This document shows, in pieces, positions 26,601 through 36,956 of a stretch of 64,000 nt of DNA. The stretch is from positions 75,308,643 to 75,372,642 of the forward strand of contig CM049307.1 in the NCBI GenBank assembly GCA_026874595.1, given 5' to 3'. The translations under genes and the position numbers were made by a program. The number at the start of each line of letters is the position of its first letter. The stretch's first letter is position 1. Source of the DNA: Sipunculus nudus (taxonomy: Eukaryota; Annelida; Sipuncula; Golfingiida; Sipunculidae). The notes beneath the pieces were generated by a model. The model saw only the letters and a program-made list of their open reading frames with translations. It was not told where the DNA came from and ran no database searches.

Positions 26601-29600
26601 TGTGTATATTCTTTTACAATTGAATTGATTGGCAACGAGAACTCTTAATAATTCACTGCCTTCAACTTAAAGTTGATTAAAGCTAACGTTTAATCGAAAA
26701 AATAGATATCATATACTTTTAAATCGTTCAACGTTTGAATACTAGAGAAGCAAATGCGGTAGTAAATGTCTATAACAATAGTCTTATTCAAAGGTATCAA
26801 ATGGATTCTGATGTATCATCTCGTTCTGAAGAATAAGAACATGAAGGCTTTTGAGAATGTGAAGGAACGACTGTTTTATTATATTTACGTTGTAAATGAT
26901 ATAAATGCAGAAATTAAAGGTAACAGTAGTACAGGTCTCACATTTCAAACATATATTCACCTTCATATTCGAAACATCACTTTAGGCTGTATGCATAACA
27001 GATAAATAAGCAAAATTTACATAAAAAAATATATTCTATTACTTCCAGGATCGTCATACTTCCTTATTTCAATTTAATTCGAAACCTATATTTAAATAAA
27101 ATTTAGCAAATGGTATATAACTATTTGGAATCCGACGAATATTCTCTTTCTGATATGCTTTATGTAAATAATGTTTTTGTTTTTTTGAAGGTTTTAAAAT
27201 TCAAAACTACTGCATTTTGTTTACAGTAAAATTCGATATATGTCTCCATCTGGCAACAAGTACGCATTGGAAAATAAGATTATTTTTAAATGTTAATAGC
27301 TCTTTAAATAGGCGTGTTTACTGTACAATAATCCTTTATTCCCTCTTGTTATATTTAAATTTGTCACATCTGCGCGATAAGATAAGATGTGAAGGAAGAA
27401 GATTCTGATGCAATGGTTACGATTTGTGCCCTGTTCACGGACGACCGCACCTTTGAAGGTGTAAAAAATAAAAAAAAATCCATGTGCAACCAGTCTGCAG
27501 GAACTGTTGAAGCACTCTATGATGAAGGTGCATGCAAATAATCATGGTGATGAATGCATGAGTTGTTAAGAAAATGGAGGTATTTACAAGGATATGGGTA
27601 ACAGAGACCTAATGTCAGGTTTCCAAGGAGATTTTTCATGGACCTCCCTGTAAAATTAGAAGATTCTAGATTGAATGGTTACGATTTGTTCTGGGGCCTG
27701 GACAGCTGAGCAGTAAAACGCCCGGCCTTCTCCGCTGCGACCCGGGTTCGATCCCAGGTCCTGCCATGAAAATGGGGTTGCAGTGGCCCGACCAAGTTCG
27801 GTGGTTATCTCCGTGTTCTCCGGCTTCCTCCGCCTCTCTTAATACGATCTTCAACTCTATCAGTGTCTTCTAATTTCGCCTTAAATATATCTATCTAATC
27901 TGTCAAACTTTGTCGTTGCCGAGGGAGCAAGTGTCGGCCGGATTCTCCGGAGACCTGTGTTACGGGGTGACATAAAAGCGGACCCAACTGTCTCGCTAGT
28001 GAAGCTTGCTTTTCTAGCGAAGCGGTTGGTACGCCGAACTTGTGCGCCACCAACATGGGTTCGAAACCGGGATCGGCCCAATGTTTTCCCCTGAGCAATT
28101 TGTCTTCCTACCACCTGTGACTGGCTCGAGCGGCGACTTGACTTTCAGTCAGTCAGGTTACGATTTGTGCCCTGTTAATGGACGACTGCATCTTAGAAAG
28201 TCCTATAAAAAGGGAAAAAGCGTAAATTCGAAAAAAAATCCAGGTGGTGCCACCAGTCTACAGAAACTCATGGTGATCAATACATTAGTTGTTCAGATAC
28301 TGGAGCTTTTGTATCAAATTTTTAATTATTCGGGGGGGGGGGGTAATTCTGAGCCCCATAGCTCGGAGGATATAGGTAACAGAGACCTAATTTCAAGTTT
28401 CCATAGAGATCATTCATGTACCTCCCTGGATGTCAAGTAAGAATTTTCTATGTCCAGTGGTTACGATTTGTGCCCTGTTAACAGGTGACCACATCTTTGA
28501 AGGTCTCAAAAATAGAGTTAAAAATGCGTAAAAATTCGAAAAATCTAGGTCGCGCCACCAGTCTGCAGGTACAGATTAAACACTCCCTGATAAATATGCA
28601 TGCAAAGAATCATGGTGATCAATACATTAGTTATTCAGATACTATTGCTTTTGTATCAAATTTTTAATTATTCTTGGGGGTACTTCTTAGCCCCATAGCT
28701 AGGAGGATATGGGTATTAGAGACCTAACAGAGATTTTTTATGGACCTCTCTAGATGTTATGTCAGAAGATTCCAGGTCCAGCGGTTACGATTTGTGCCTG
28801 GTTAACAAACGGACGGACAGAGGGACGGACGGCGGACGAAGAGTGATCACAATAGCTCCAATGACTTTCAGTTAGCTGAGCTAAAAATGATAAACTAATC
28901 GCAGTTGACACAATTTAGAACTAATACAAGTACTCTTTCAATAACGTAATGGCAAAACTTTAGATACCATTAAAGGTGCAAGGGAAATATTTGATGTGTC
29001 ATAATTGTACCAATATTTCTCTAATAAACCCCTTGCTCGCGTTCTTAAGTTTGACTCTGCGTATTCATAGTGGGTGGCCTTGTTGAAGGTCATGTAATTG
29101 TATTTATGCGCATTTTGTATCCCAGCCACTCAGTGTAAAAAAATGTCTGTCTCAGATATTGGCTTTTATTAAGACTCGTTTACAGTTCATGGTTATTAAA
29201 CTTATATAGAGATGAACCAATCACTCCAGCGTGGTGTAACATCCGCTTTTTCAGAATGATGTATGTGTATTTTGACCAATAATAACAAATGTAACATAAC
29301 TGAAAATACAATCTGCTTCTTGTTGAAACACACTTTTTTATACAATTTTATGTATTGTGTTATGAGAAGTTTATTGCAGAAGAACATTAATCTGAAGTTT
29401 AATAACAAGACCAAAACACCTGTAATAAATTCCCCCAGCCAGTGCCTGCGTACTTTTGTTGTGAGGATTCAAAAAGACATTTGCGAAGGTCATATTAGCG
29501 GACGACGTATGCCCATTGTATACATATCAAGCAAACAGTATCTAACTTTGTTTTTAAACAGAGCCTTCAGGCCTAATGCGAACCCATACATCCATGCTGC

Positions 29601-32600
29601 ACCGTTACTTTTCAAGTACATGTGTGACATGTATATGTAAAAACGCAAGCATTGAACATTTTGAACCCGAGTGCATGTACGAAATACACCAATGTCACTG
29701 CTGAAATACTGGCATAGGTGCACACTACACAAAATGAATGTAAGTAGCTCCAACAATCTTGTGTACGAGAAAGCCTTTAAAGATGTATGGACATAAACAA
29801 TTTCTGGCTTCAAATCACTCTTTTGCTATGTGTACAGATGCATGAAAGAACAAGATACAGATAGTCGAAAGCTCCTACGTGTATCCGCCGAAATCAGAGT
29901 AGTAAAGGTGAAGTGGTTGAGTGAGATGGATGTCTGCCACGTAAACATGATTGTAGGTTGCACCAAATGAGGCCAATACTGCAAACGGTACTCCTGAAAA
30001 CGGTACTCCTGAAAACGGGGCTTAATTTATACAACAACAAGAAACGGAAAGGAAAGTGGCGCCACCTGTCTGGTTTACGAGAAAACTTTCCAAGATGAAT
30101 GAATATGTCAAATTTCAGACCAATACTTTGACCCACTCCTGAGATATGAGCGATTTTCACCCAAAGCACATGTACGGATGGACGCCACAGGAAAATGATT
30201 GCAGATGGCACCAACAGTCTTTAGCACAAGATGGAGGAGTCCAAGAACTATGGACATACACGTTTCCGGCCAATACTGCAAATCACTCCTGAGAAAAGGG
30301 CATTAATTTATTCAACCTAAAAAGAAAGGTTAATGGCGCCACCAGTTTACAAGAAAACTTCCCAAGATGGAAGAACATGACAAATTTCAGCCCTTCCCTT
30401 GACCCACTGCTGAGACATGAGCAATTTTCACCCAAAGCACATGTACGGATGGACGCCACAGGAAAACGATGCAGATGGCCCTATCAGTCTTGATTACATG
30501 ATGGAGGAGTCAAAGATCTATAGATATGCACAAATTCAGGCCAATACTGCGAATCACTTCTGAGAAAATGGCATTAATTTAATTCTACGAAAACGGAAAG
30601 GTAAATGACGCCACCTGTCTGGTTTGCGAAAAAAACTGTTCAAGATGGATGAACATGCCAAATATCAGACTAATAGTGAATACCTTGACCCACTGCTGAG
30701 ACATGAGCAATTTCATCCAAATCACATTTACAGAAGGACGCCACAGGAAAACGCTTGCAGATGGCTCCATCAGTCTTGATTACATGATGGAGGAGTCCAA
30801 GATCTATTTATATGCACAATTTCAGGCCAATACTGCGAATCACACCTGGGAAACGGACATTAATTCATTCTACAAAAACGGAAAGGTCAGTGGCACCACC
30901 TGTCTCGTTTACGAGAAAACTTCCCAAGTTGGATGAACATGCCAAATTTCAGACCAATACCTTGACCCACTGCTGAGACATGAGCAATTTCACCTAAAGC
31001 AAATGTACGGATGGACGCCACAGGAAAACGATTGCAGATGGCGCCGCAAGTCTTAAGTACAAGATTGGGTAGTCCAAGATTTATAGATATACACAATTTC
31101 AGGCAAATACTGCAAATAACTTCTGAGAAAAGAGCGTAAATTATGGAACCAAAACAGAAAGGTAAGTGGCGCCATCTGTCTGGACTACAAGAAAACTTTC
31201 CAAGATGGATAAACATGCACAATTTCAGACTAATACCTTGACCCACTCCTGAGATATGAGCAATTACACCTAAAGCACATGTACAGATAGACGCCATAGG
31301 AAAGCGATTGCAGGTGGCGCCACCAGTCTTAAGTACAAGAGGGAGGTTTCCAAGATCAATAGATAAGCACAATTACAGACGAATACCTTGACCCATTCCT
31401 GAGAAAAAGGGCATTTATTAATTTTACAAAAACAAAGGTAGGTGGCACCACCTGTTCGGTTTACGAAAAATGGATGAACGTGCCAAATTTAAGAAATTTC
31501 AAATTTCAAGGTCCCTACTTGAAATATCTTTGAATTAAACAGACTTGCATTGACTTGATTAAAATAATACAATGCACTTACCATTAAAAAAAAATACCAC
31601 AAGCTGTTATAGTAGTAAGACTGCAGCACATAGGCCTCTTCCAATTCTTCCACTGTGACAAAGCCATCTATAGAGCTGACATAATTTTGGCCAACGGCCA
31701 ACATCCAGGCACTGGCAAATCTTGGCAGTCTGCCAATGGTAAACCGAGTGGTTCCTACTTGAAACAACTTTGAAATAAATTTCCCGTAAACAAAATGCTT
31801 TTCAGCTAACTTTTTACAAAAAAAATTATTAGGAATATATGAACAGTTATTTCAGATGCATACTGAATGCAATATTATAATACAGGTACATCTAACTGAT
31901 AACTTAAGGGCTGTTATGGTATATGACTAAATTCAGCTTTCAATAACTCAGCCAAAACCACTAAACAGAGACCATTTGAACAAACTTCAGAAAGCACTAC
32001 CCTAGGATTATTTCTGTGTGGTATTAAACAATTTGGCCGTATGGTTTCAGAAAGAAGCTTTTTGTAGCTCTCAATATGATAAAGGCACTGATAACCCCCG
32101 TACAAAAAAAAAGCCGTTGCAAGTGGCGCCACTTAACTTTAGTACAAGATGGAGGCGACTATGGGGATATGACTCGTTACCAACATTGGCATAAAATTTA
32201 GTGATAATAGCTCCAGCATTAAAAAACGTATCTCCGTCCCATTAGTAATATTTAATAAACGAAATAGAAGGCACTGTGCGGGAGAAGAAAGGAAATTTAA
32301 TTTAATTTATAAAATTCATTCAATTTAAATGCATTATACAAGTATTTTGAATTCATATAAAGAATACAATTTATCACTAATAATATTTTTTTTTTGTTTC
32401 AGAGGAAGTGAAATGAAGGCACATATTTGTTGCAACGAATTTATTTATACAACAAACACAATATATACAGAAATCTGTAATACAATAAATATATGCAGAA
32501 CACCATTATTGTTATAAAAAAATAAGCACAAAAGAGAAATATAATGTGACAAACCAGTTACTGAGACTGTACATATTCTCATCCTACTAAAAACTAGCCA

Positions 32601-35600
32601 ACCAAGAATATTTAAATTTGCCTTATGAACACCATTATCCCAAAGCAAATTGTGTACACAATGTAACAACCAAGAATAATTATATAAATTATTTGCAGAA
32701 CTTTTATGTGAAATACATTTTTTTTTACAAAACTGTACCCTATATACTTAGGTGACAGATCAACTTTTTTTTCTACCCTATACTCGATTACCAATAGCAG
32801 TTGAAAAGTGAAACCATTTCTCACAATTGTCACATAGAACCATGTCAGCTATACTTAATATATCAATATATCATTGAACGTTTATTTAGTCTGTGAGGAA
32901 GTATAATGTGGAATAATTTTATAAAGACTAATGGCAACATTTCATATATGCTTCTGTTGCTTCAAATTAGTAGATTGACAATCCATTATTAATGGATTCC
33001 CAATTAAGAAAGGTAATCAGGTAAACTGGCACCATTCCTATTGTACATGCATGACTTGAATATAATTATTAAAATAATAAAGAAATATAAATCCCTGTCT
33101 AAATTGGTAGGCAATTAGTAGAAATATCAAACGATCAATTGCATTGCACTACAAAATAGCTGCTTTTCAAAATGGTGTTGCTTGTCTAAAATTAGTCTTT
33201 ACATCTTTTTTCCCTACAAGTATTGAACACAAAACGTTGAAGTACTAAAAATGAAACAAAGGGGTCATAATAAATAAGGTAAATTATATGCATCATGTTA
33301 TTAATAAAAAAAAACTAGTTGCAACGCGTATAGTTAACGGATCATTGCCTCCAGATTCAGTCATTTTCAGACATAATTTTAACATGTTTGACGATCTTTC
33401 AACCATGTTGGTGATGTACCGATGTAATGTTCCTATGAACAGTGAGAAATATTGTTGATATTAATCCCCGCATAAATTATATTACGTCCCATCAATAAAA
33501 TTAAAAAACATCCCACAAAATATTTTTTTTTCTCGCCAGGCGTTGTGGTCCGCAAAATCTTGCCGCACGCCTTTTAGGCACTTGTTAAGTTGGCGAATCT
33601 GCCGCAGCATTTTAGGAAGTCCTCAAGATGGCCGCCGCAAAAATGTCAATTACTTGAATTATAATGTCCTCCGAAAGCATTTCAAGTGCTCTGTTTTTTT
33701 TTTTTTTTTTTTTGTTTTGGCTGAGAAATTCATTTTTTGAGGTTCTCATTAGCTCTTTTAGCAGGATTTTTGTAATATTCCCATCAGTCCAGCGATTAAG
33801 TTGCAAAAACTGTGCAAAACATAAAAGAAGAATGAATCTTGGCCTAATAATTGTCCAGATCATACTCAATATTTTTAGATATAGCGCCAATCGGAATTCA
33901 CCCTATCTTGGTCAGAATCCAATATGGCGACCAAGATGGCTGCTGAATTATATAATTCCAACACATCCGGTTATATTTGTCACAGAATGGACTTGAAGTG
34001 CACTATTTCAGTGTTTTGGTTCCGTGAAATTCATTTATCAGGGTTTCAAATCCGAATAATGATTCTGTGAATGAAATCCGATTTTGTTTGCAATGATGTT
34101 GTGCTAAAATTGCCTTTTTTTACCAGCACATCGAACAGCAAATTTATTTGTTGAATACTTTGCTGAACATTAATGTATATGTTAATTTTAAGTATTTGAA
34201 GACTATGATTTTTTCAATATAATGAAAAGGACAGTCGAATTCTTAAAAGGTCTGCTCTCTCCACTGGCAGCCAAGGTTCTATCCCCGGTGTTGCTTTGAG
34301 AGTAGGTTGTAGCGGCCCGTCCAGGGTCAGTGGTTTTCTCCGTGTCCTCTGGTTCCACTACATCCCTACCGAAGGCCGCCATCCAAGCCATGGAGAGTGC
34401 CTTCTATTAGTTATTATAACTAGCTATACATTCCATGTAAAATACAATTGGTTTATAATTTTTATTTTAGAATAAATGCATGAATTTCCTGACAGGATAC
34501 ACACAAACATGTAGAAGCTCACACCTGTCACGTGTACAGTTCCAAAGACTCTTTTTGCCCTGAGATGATGGTGCAGCTTTCAGACTCTTGACTGCATACA
34601 GACAGAATCAGATCATATGTAAAGGCTAACAACATGCTGTATGATATGCTTTCTTAGTAAAGGATACGTTTAGGCCTGTTGGCATCACTTTCTACTGAAT
34701 GAGAATGACGTTATCCATAATATAAAGACGGTATGTTATTAGAAAGAAGTCATAACCTGTCGTTAAGACATAAGAGCAAATCTTTTGGTTTCTGGTAAGA
34801 TATCACCATTATGCTTTTGAGACATCGAATCCGTGATCTTCCAATCAGTGTTAGGTCCAACGCATTAACCACTAGGTAACTTCCTACCCCGGTGTGCTAT
34901 CTTTGTTCCCTAAGGTTTACATGAATGTTAAGTTGGTCATAAAATTCAATACCATATTTGTAGATTTTATAAAAAGCCTTACTCTTCTTCATGGATATAT
35001 CAAGCTCCTGGTTAGATACCAGACGGGATAGCAGAGTTTCTTTCAACCATCACCTGTACAAAGAAGTTAATACATTCGTTTGCATGCAAATATAGGGAAA
35101 TCAAAAAGAAGAAATCAAAAATATAAATATAATGAATCCTAGCACCTCAATGGACACTATCGTTAGTGTTCTACAAAATTTACTAAGTTTTACCGTTGAA
35201 AGTGCTGATGAAAAAGGTACTGTTATCATAACTTCAATACGTACACAGAAAGCATTTAGAATCTATACAGGTGACAGGTGTCAGCTTCATACATGTGCCT
35301 GTATCCTGCCATGCATGCGATTCCGTCTGATATAAGATTACAAGTAAGATAAATTTTATTTAAATTGGATTGTTTGATTAATTTTATTATTCTGTAATTT
35401 TTATATAGATTGGACAGTCAGTTTTAATTACTGTTACATGCCACTGTCCGTGCCTCAGATGGTGGCGATCGGTAGTATACATATATATATATATATATAT
35501 AGGGATGGAGGAAATCGGAGGACACTGAGAAAACCACCGACCTTGGGCAGGCCAATAGAACCCACTCTTACAGGACTCATGATGATCAGTGGACATGCCT

Positions 35601-36956
35601 GGGCTAATATCGCTGCGGCGTTGAACATTAGGACTGAAATGCGTATTTTTCATGACAGAAAGGTTTTGAGTAGAACGTTTACGATACAACAATACTGTGC
35701 CTGATGGCCGTCTAGTGGACATCCAACAGCTCCTCCACAGGGACTTAATCGGATGGGTTGTTTTTAATCTTATGAAACCCCTCCGCAAGGGTAAAGACTT
35801 GGAAACCTGTACCTAAAAGGCCCGGATAGTTTATGCCATCTGCAATAATGTCAACAATCTGTGCTACACCTACGAGAGGAATAATATTGGTAGTACTACA
35901 TTTTTTGTTGTTGCTGGTATTTTATAATCTACAACATATCTTTCTACATTTGAACATGGGTAACTTTTACCGTTTTTTAATTAGAATTCTCCCGTTTTTC
36001 CTCGTTTCCAATGACAAGTATCAACTTAATGCTTTCTACGATTACATCGAGACATTTCGTTTGATGATTCGTTTGTTGCAGTACTTTTGGAATAATTATG
36101 ATGGCGAAGAATTATATGATTTCACCGCTTTGGATCGTTTGAGCTTTGTTATCCGGGTCTATAGAGATAACAGTGTTTCATTTACCTGCCCGAGCACAGA
36201 GCATTCAGGTTTTTAACCCTGCTGTATCCCTTACAGATTGGTGAAGAGCTGACTCAATCTAAAGGTTCTGGCTTTAATCATTGTTTTGAGGTGGGGAGGG
36301 ATTGGGTGTGCCATTATTCCTAGCTACGCCTTATATTCCGATTCTCTGAATAAACAGTAAATCATGGGATTATAACATACTAACCCTGATCGATCCTGAA
36401 TAACATTACCCCTTCTGGATTTATTCTCTGTTATCATGTGATTTGGATCGAAATCTGAATGGTCAAGTGTGTTACTACCTCTGACGTATATCTACCTTTG
36501 GAAACCTAAATCGAAGTATTTAAGGAATCTAAAATTTGATGTGATTCCAATGGTTGACCTTAGTTAAGAAGAAGCACCAGCTTTTTCAGGAGATGTTGTG
36601 ATACTTGAATCTCTCTTTAAGGGGCTACCTGCGCTTGTCTATGGTTTGATTGGCACAGCCTGCAAAACTTCAAACAGGCCAGTGTGAACTTCTTTAACGA
36701 GTAAAACATGCGCTGAAGTTTCAGTTTGTGAGAACTGCTCAATAATTTCACATTTGCTCACATCAAATGGTAAAACATATATGAACACAATCTGTGTTAT
36801 GTTAATTGACTCTACCTACATCAATACGATATACACATTAATTATATTGAATGTGGAATGATATTGAATTGAGAATCCTGAAAATAAATTTCAGAAAGAA
36901 GTGATGACGATAACTGTCTCAAGTCGTGTTACGATGGTCATTGCTCTCAGGCGTGA
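11618..36956 (+). CDS. BRICHOS-domain type II membrane protein (spliced gene, most likely complete model)
   Basis: Model: exons 11618-11686, 12611-12739, 15669-15782, 18727-18840, 24381-24543 and, less surely, 36895-36956. Phases agree throughout (0,0,0,0,1). The product is about 216 residues: a short cytoplasmic N-terminus, one transmembrane helix at about 36-58 with no signal peptide (so type II), a linker, then a BRICHOS domain. The three residues conserved in the family are present: Asp101 in an ILYDFH context, Cys115 in CYLQPLNRT and Cys175 in ICNGLPVYW. The second half resembles the chondromodulin/tenomodulin and ITM2 groups. BRICHOS domains are known as intramolecular chaperones of secretory-pathway proproteins; this protein's client is unknown. 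Two more sets of the first three exons lie upstream. The last exon is the weakest part; without it the protein remains open after residue 196. Confidence 0.72.
12611..12739 (+). CDS. Exon B, unit 3 (transmembrane)
   Basis: Identical 43-residue exon carrying the single membrane helix, phase 0-0, with acceptor CTGGTTTCAG and donor GTATGT. Confidence 0.74.
15669..15782 (+). CDS. Exon C, unit 3 (BRICHOS linker)
   Basis: 38 residues ending ILYDFHR, phase 0-0. Joined in frame to exon D at 18727 it reads DFHR-GLTLFKT, which continues the BRICHOS pattern. The intron to exon D is about 2.9 kb and holds the eroded fourth unit fragment. Confidence 0.72.
16246..16538 (+). pseudogene. Eroded fourth copy of the unit with exon C deleted
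   Basis: From GATAAACGTTATATATCGAA to GGTGACTGAATA the text follows the unit around exon C (unit 1, about 4342-4722) with many substitutions. Where exon C should be, CACCCCTAGC runs straight into TGTACGACTTCTATAGGGTT: the acceptor and nearly all of the exon are gone, leaving only its last bases and donor. It is an older duplicate, much more diverged than units 1-3, and cannot encode the linker. Confidence 0.72.
16539..18726. other. Intron between exons C and D
   Basis: No gene seen. AT-rich. 17395-17600 (GCACGTTTTGAAACCGTTAG, then ATGTCCCAATGATCTCCTAT) is a diverged relative of 22120-22330. A (TA)n/(CA)n microsatellite lies at about 18578-18632 just before exon D. Confidence 0.5.
18727..18840 (+). 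CDS. Exon D: first half of BRICHOS domain
   Basis: Acceptor TTTTTGTACTGAAG and donor ATG|GTACAT; phase 0-0; 38 residues running GLTLFKTSVTCYLQPLNRTG and then MMSPAALANFIRKRQAVM. The CYLQPLNRT core matches the first conserved cysteine region of BRICHOS proteins (CYIKA in chondromodulin, CYMIPLNTT in ITM2). An earlier AG at 18708-18709 is a rival acceptor, but only the later one joins exon C in phase. The donor GTACAT is weak. This exon is single-copy. Confidence 0.75.
19188..19400 (+). mobile_element. tRNA-derived SINE
   Basis: Pol III promoter-like boxes are visible: an A-box-like GTGGTAGTGAAATGG at 19189 and a perfect B-box GGTTCGAATCC at 19237-19247, about 48 bases apart as in tRNA genes. 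The body that follows (GTCTCAGTTCTTCGTTAAGA and on) does not fold as a tRNA acceptor stem, so this is a SINE and not a tRNA gene. Confidence 0.6.
19850..21550 (-). repeat. Imperfect CTGTCTGTTTG-rich repeat array
   Basis: Three or more diverged cassettes, each with GTCACTTTGTCAGTATGTCT, then TTGCTGGTTCTTG and ACATATAGCA. Read on the minus strand they match the cassettes at 1640-3260 of the tandem unit, including the GGAAATCGAAGATTTCTGCA motif at 19978. Open frames here are by-products of the repeat. Confidence 0.6.
22050..22330 (+). repeat. Element start with AGCTCAGCTGA end and GTCCG-rich subterminus
   Basis: Begins TTTTTAGCTCAGCTGACTAT, where AGCTCAGCTGA and TCATCTGAGCT form a short hairpin. 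GTCCGTCCGTCCGGCCG follows, then GCACGTTTTAAAACCGTTGG. The same terminal signature starts the element at 57196 and closes, inverted, the one ending near 28888. The body matches 17395-17600. Confidence 0.5.
24040..24240 (+). mobile_element. Degenerate SINE-like element
   Basis: Reads CTCCTGTGGTTTAGGGGTCG, later ATCAGCCGAGGCGGTGAGAG and CTCACAAACGAGAGCA. It parallels the SINE at 39388 (GGTGGTCTACGGGTAGAGGA, then CTCAGCCGGGATGGTGAG), so both appear to belong to one tRNA-derived family. Its B-box is eroded. Confidence 0.4.
24381..24543 (+). CDS. Exon E: second half of BRICHOS domain
   Basis: Acceptor TTCCTTCTTCACAG and donor CACGGGG|GTAAGG; phase 0 in, phase 1 out; 54 full codons. It starts DRDQEETEYYYVRRVDSRK and continues VDTSFISDRARAICNGLPVY, then WNKLNGPYSELARHG. 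The stretch DTSFISDRARAICNGLPVYW aligns by eye with DNSFLSSKVLELCGDLPIFW of vertebrate chondromodulin/tenomodulin, supplying the second BRICHOS cysteine. It joins exon D in phase. Confidence 0.8.
24780..25300 (+). repeat. Segmental duplicate, copy 1 (partner 26570-26810)
   Basis: The text CATTAAAACTGGATCATTCC and GATTAAAGCTAACGTTTATT returns near 26577 and 26677 in diverged form (CATTCAAACTGGATAATTCA, GATTAAAGCTAACGTTTAAT). The copy-1 version is interrupted by the inverted-repeat element at 24905-25106. The function of the original sequence is unknown. Confidence 0.55.
24905..25106. mobile_element. Short inverted-repeat element (CAGGGGCGGATCC family), copy 1
   Basis: Left end CTGGCGCGGATCC, right end GGATCCGCGGCTG, flanked directly by the 6-base repeat CGTTTC (24899-24904 and 25107-25112). 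A long poly-G tract follows the left end and the inside carries GGTCGAGACCCC-like text. The diverged paralogue of the flanks at about 26570-26800 lacks it, so it inserted after that duplication. Nonautonomous, no open frame of note. Confidence 0.65.
26009..26178. mobile_element. Short inverted-repeat element (CAGGGGCGGATCC family), copy 2
   Basis: Left end CAGGGGCGGATCC, right end GGATACGCTTCTG, with GGACAAGGAGGGGTCCAAGG inside. No clear target-site repeat. It sits between two inverted stretches, 25925-25985 and 26400-26462 (TATCAAGCGC(T/C)AAAGTAC and its complement), which may be the arms of an older foldback into which it inserted. Open frames across it on either strand are by-products. Confidence 0.6.
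27410..28888. repeat. ~300-bp tandem array closed by an inverted AGCTCAGCTGA end
   Basis: Repeated cassettes of GTTACGATTTGTGCCCTGTT, GACCACATCTTTGAAGGT, GGTGGTGCCACCAGTCTACA, ATTATTCGGGGGGGG and GATATAGGTAACAGAGACCT. The array is interrupted by a SINE (27690-27870) and ends in GGACGGACGG followed by GTTAGCTGAGCTAAAAATG, the complement of the starts at 22050 and 57196. Related arrays lie at 57196-58170 (inverted) and 63395 onward. They resemble Helentron-type elements with internal tandem repeats, but that class is an inference. Confidence 0.55.
27690..27870 (+). mobile_element. tRNA-derived SINE (family with TAGCGGCC core)
   Basis: Has a B-box GGTTCGATCC at 27745-27754 after GCCCGGCCTTCTCCGCTGCG. 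The downstream core TTGCAGTGGCCCGACCAAGT, TTATCTCCGTGTTCTCCGGC recurs in diverged form at 34250-34440 and 60610-60790. Inserted within the ~300-bp array. Confidence 0.55.
28889..29877. other. No gene recognised
   Basis: AT-rich sequence. Open frames of up to 125 codons occur on both strands at 29260-29810, overlapping each other, with no domain or splice pattern that I recognise. Confidence 0.4.
29878..31450. repeat. Tandem array with GGTGGCGCCACC-type palindrome, copy 1
   Basis: Leader CCTACGTGTATCCGCCGAAA, then about six diverged ~280-base cassettes. Typical words: GGCGCCACCTGTCTGGTTTA, AAACTTTCCAAGATGGATGA, ATACCTTGACCCACTCCTGA, ACATGTACGGATGGACGCCA, and GATTGCAGATGGC before CTTAAGTACAAGA. 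The leader is shared with the array at 61365. Long open frames on the minus strand here (to 161 codons) follow the repeat periodicity and are not genes. Confidence 0.7.
31451..34249. other. No gene recognised
   Basis: AT-rich. A stray array cassette (CCGTTGCAAGTGGCGCCACT) lies near 32112. Poly-A and poly-T tracts occur at 32390 and 33696. Short overlapping open frames on both strands show no recognisable domain. Confidence 0.4.
34250..34440 (+). mobile_element. Degenerate SINE (TAGCGGCC core family)
   Basis: Core TTGTAGCGGCCCGTCCAGGG, TTTTCTCCGTGTCCTCTGGT and a tail AAGCCATGGAGAGTGCCTTC. Matches 60610-60790 (TTGTAGCGGCCAAGTTTG, ACCATGGAAAGTACTTCGTA) and more distantly 27735-27860. Confidence 0.5.
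34441..36894. other. No firm gene; one unassigned 127-codon open frame
   Basis: The longest + strand frame (35833-36216) is rich in hydrophobic residues, then reads NNYDGEELYDFTALDRLSFV. I recognise no family, and there is no splice or homology support. A (TA)n microsatellite lies at about 35478-35500, next to a CCTTGGGCAGGCC stretch resembling a SINE core on the other strand. Confidence 0.35.
36895..36956 (+). CDS. Possible terminal exon of BRICHOS gene
   Basis: After AAAATAAATTTCAG the phase-1 frame needed by exon E reads (E)RSDDDNCLKSCYDGHCSQA and then TGA. Three cysteines in ten residues suit the cysteine-bearing C-terminal tails seen in some BRICHOS proteins. The exon is short, about 12 kb from exon E, and its polypyrimidine tract is weak, so chance cannot be excluded. 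The alternative is that exon E splices to 49717, which is also phase 1. Confidence 0.33.

Noticed and set aside
30887-31372. 161-codon minus-strand open frame, longest after the receptor
   Set aside because: It lies wholly in the palindrome tandem array and its protein repeats itself with the array period (HISGVGQGI, HVSAVGQGIG).
35833-36216. 127-codon open frame as a membrane protein gene
   Set aside because: Hydrophobic but with no family, splice pattern or promoter support; left as unassigned.
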